Positions 40,810 to 40,950 of a stretch of 40,950 nt of DNA are shown here, piece by piece. Made by a program: the position numbers and the translations under genes. Numbering within the stretch: the first letter of the stretch is position 1; every line of letters begins with the position of its first letter. Origin of the DNA: Nitrospira sp. LK70 (lineage in GTDB: Bacteria; Nitrospirota; Nitrospiria; Nitrospirales; Nitrospiraceae). Where the stretch lies: positions 1-40,950 of the forward strand of contig PHGD01000026.1 in the NCBI GenBank assembly GCA_011090425.1. Direction: 5' to 3'. The notes beneath the pieces are model-generated. The model was not told where the DNA came from. It searched no databases and saw only the letters and a program-made list of their open reading frames with translations.

Positions 40810-40950
40810 TGTAATCCCAACATGATAATGTCCGCTTTGGCCAAGATAGAAATGTCCTCTTCGTTGCTAGACTGGCCGCTCTCACAAGGAGGGCGGGATG
40901 GTCGGAGAGGACAGGGTACTCATGAGTGGGAAGGAACTGCGGCGGGTCCA
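40810..40950 (+). mobile_element. Second copy of the IS left end, opposite orientation
   Basis: Exact reverse complement of 2-142, beginning TGTAATCCCAACATGATAAT at 40810 and running off the window. The two copies point outwards, so the 40.7 kb between them is bounded by outward-facing identical IS copies. Confidence 0.75.
40898..40950 (+). CDS. Transposase, N-terminal fragment (runs off the window)
   Basis: ATG 40898 after AAGGAGG (about 40886-40892) opens the frame MVGEDRVLMSGKELRRV and leaves the window. It is identical to the minus-strand fragment at the left end. The likely family (ISNCY) is tentative. Confidence 0.55.
   Translation, partial: MVGEDRVLMSGKELRRV

Noticed and set aside
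2..40950. Composite transposon of 40.9 kb bounded by two IS copies
   Set aside because: The interior carries nadB, Fo ATP synthase, rlmN, rny, zapA and other core genes in ordinary operons; a contig break at a repeated IS is more likely.
1..40950. CRISPR array
   Set aside because: No regularly spaced direct repeats with unique spacers were seen; the only tandem repeats are short 8-11 bp pairs.

Overview
The window looks like a bacterial chromosome segment from a Nitrospira-like organism (Nitrospirota). This is inferred from the overall gene repertoire, the moderately high G+C and gene-dense layout; no rRNA or nitrification marker gene is present to prove it. Positions 2-142 and 40810-40950 are the same 141 bp in opposite orientation. 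Each copy is the left end of one insertion sequence with the first codons of its transposase. The window is therefore probably a whole contig that ends in two copies of a repeated IS.

Layout. 0.2-2.3 kb: lipoprotein gene and nadB. 2.3-5.4 kb (minus): lytic transglycosylase, class IV aminotransferase (pabC-like) and chorismate-utilising enzyme (pabB-like). 5.6-7.5 kb: the Fo-type ATP synthase genes atpI-atpB-atpE-atpF, with no F1 genes following. 7.5-12.2 kb (minus): tight operon rlmN - active M16 peptidase - inactive M16 homologue - larE. 12.4-20.8 kb (plus): Slt-type transglycosylase, zapB-like, zapA, a 510-bp structured non-coding region, rny, ymdB, xseA, xseB, tlyA; then a sugar-nucleotide epimerase. 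21.8-25.7 kb (minus): rhodanese, aat, and an ECF sigma factor / zinc-finger anti-sigma / exported 568-residue protein unit. 25.8-27.5 kb: an AT-richer accessory patch with a NotI-like N-terminal fragment, a small unknown gene and a broken nuclease-like gene. 27.6-29.9 kb (minus): kbl-tdh threonine degradation. 30-35 kb: YceI, zinc alcohol dehydrogenase, two membrane-associated unknowns, a BaiN/HI0933-type flavoprotein and a 51-residue zinc-ribbon protein. 35.1-39.2 kb: xthA, a clade-3 catalase and a di-heme cytochrome c peroxidase, which form a DNA-repair and peroxide-defence neighbourhood. 39.2-40.5 kb (minus): SmpA/OmlA-like lipoprotein and MscS-like channel. A 193-bp MITE-like element and the second IS end close the window.

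Most genes are housekeeping: envelope remodelling and division (two transglycosylases, ZapA/ZapB), RNA and protein quality (Rny, RlmN, Aat, TlyA), energy (Fo sector) and cofactors (NadB, PabB/PabC, LarE). The least explained features are the decayed restriction patch at 25.8-27.5 kb, a recurring arrangement in which a -10 box lies only 6-8 nt before an ATG (apparently leaderless mRNAs), a perfect 16-bp dyad in front of the catalase gene, the structured zapA-rny spacer, and a Shine-Dalgarno sequence in xseA that points at an ACG codon.
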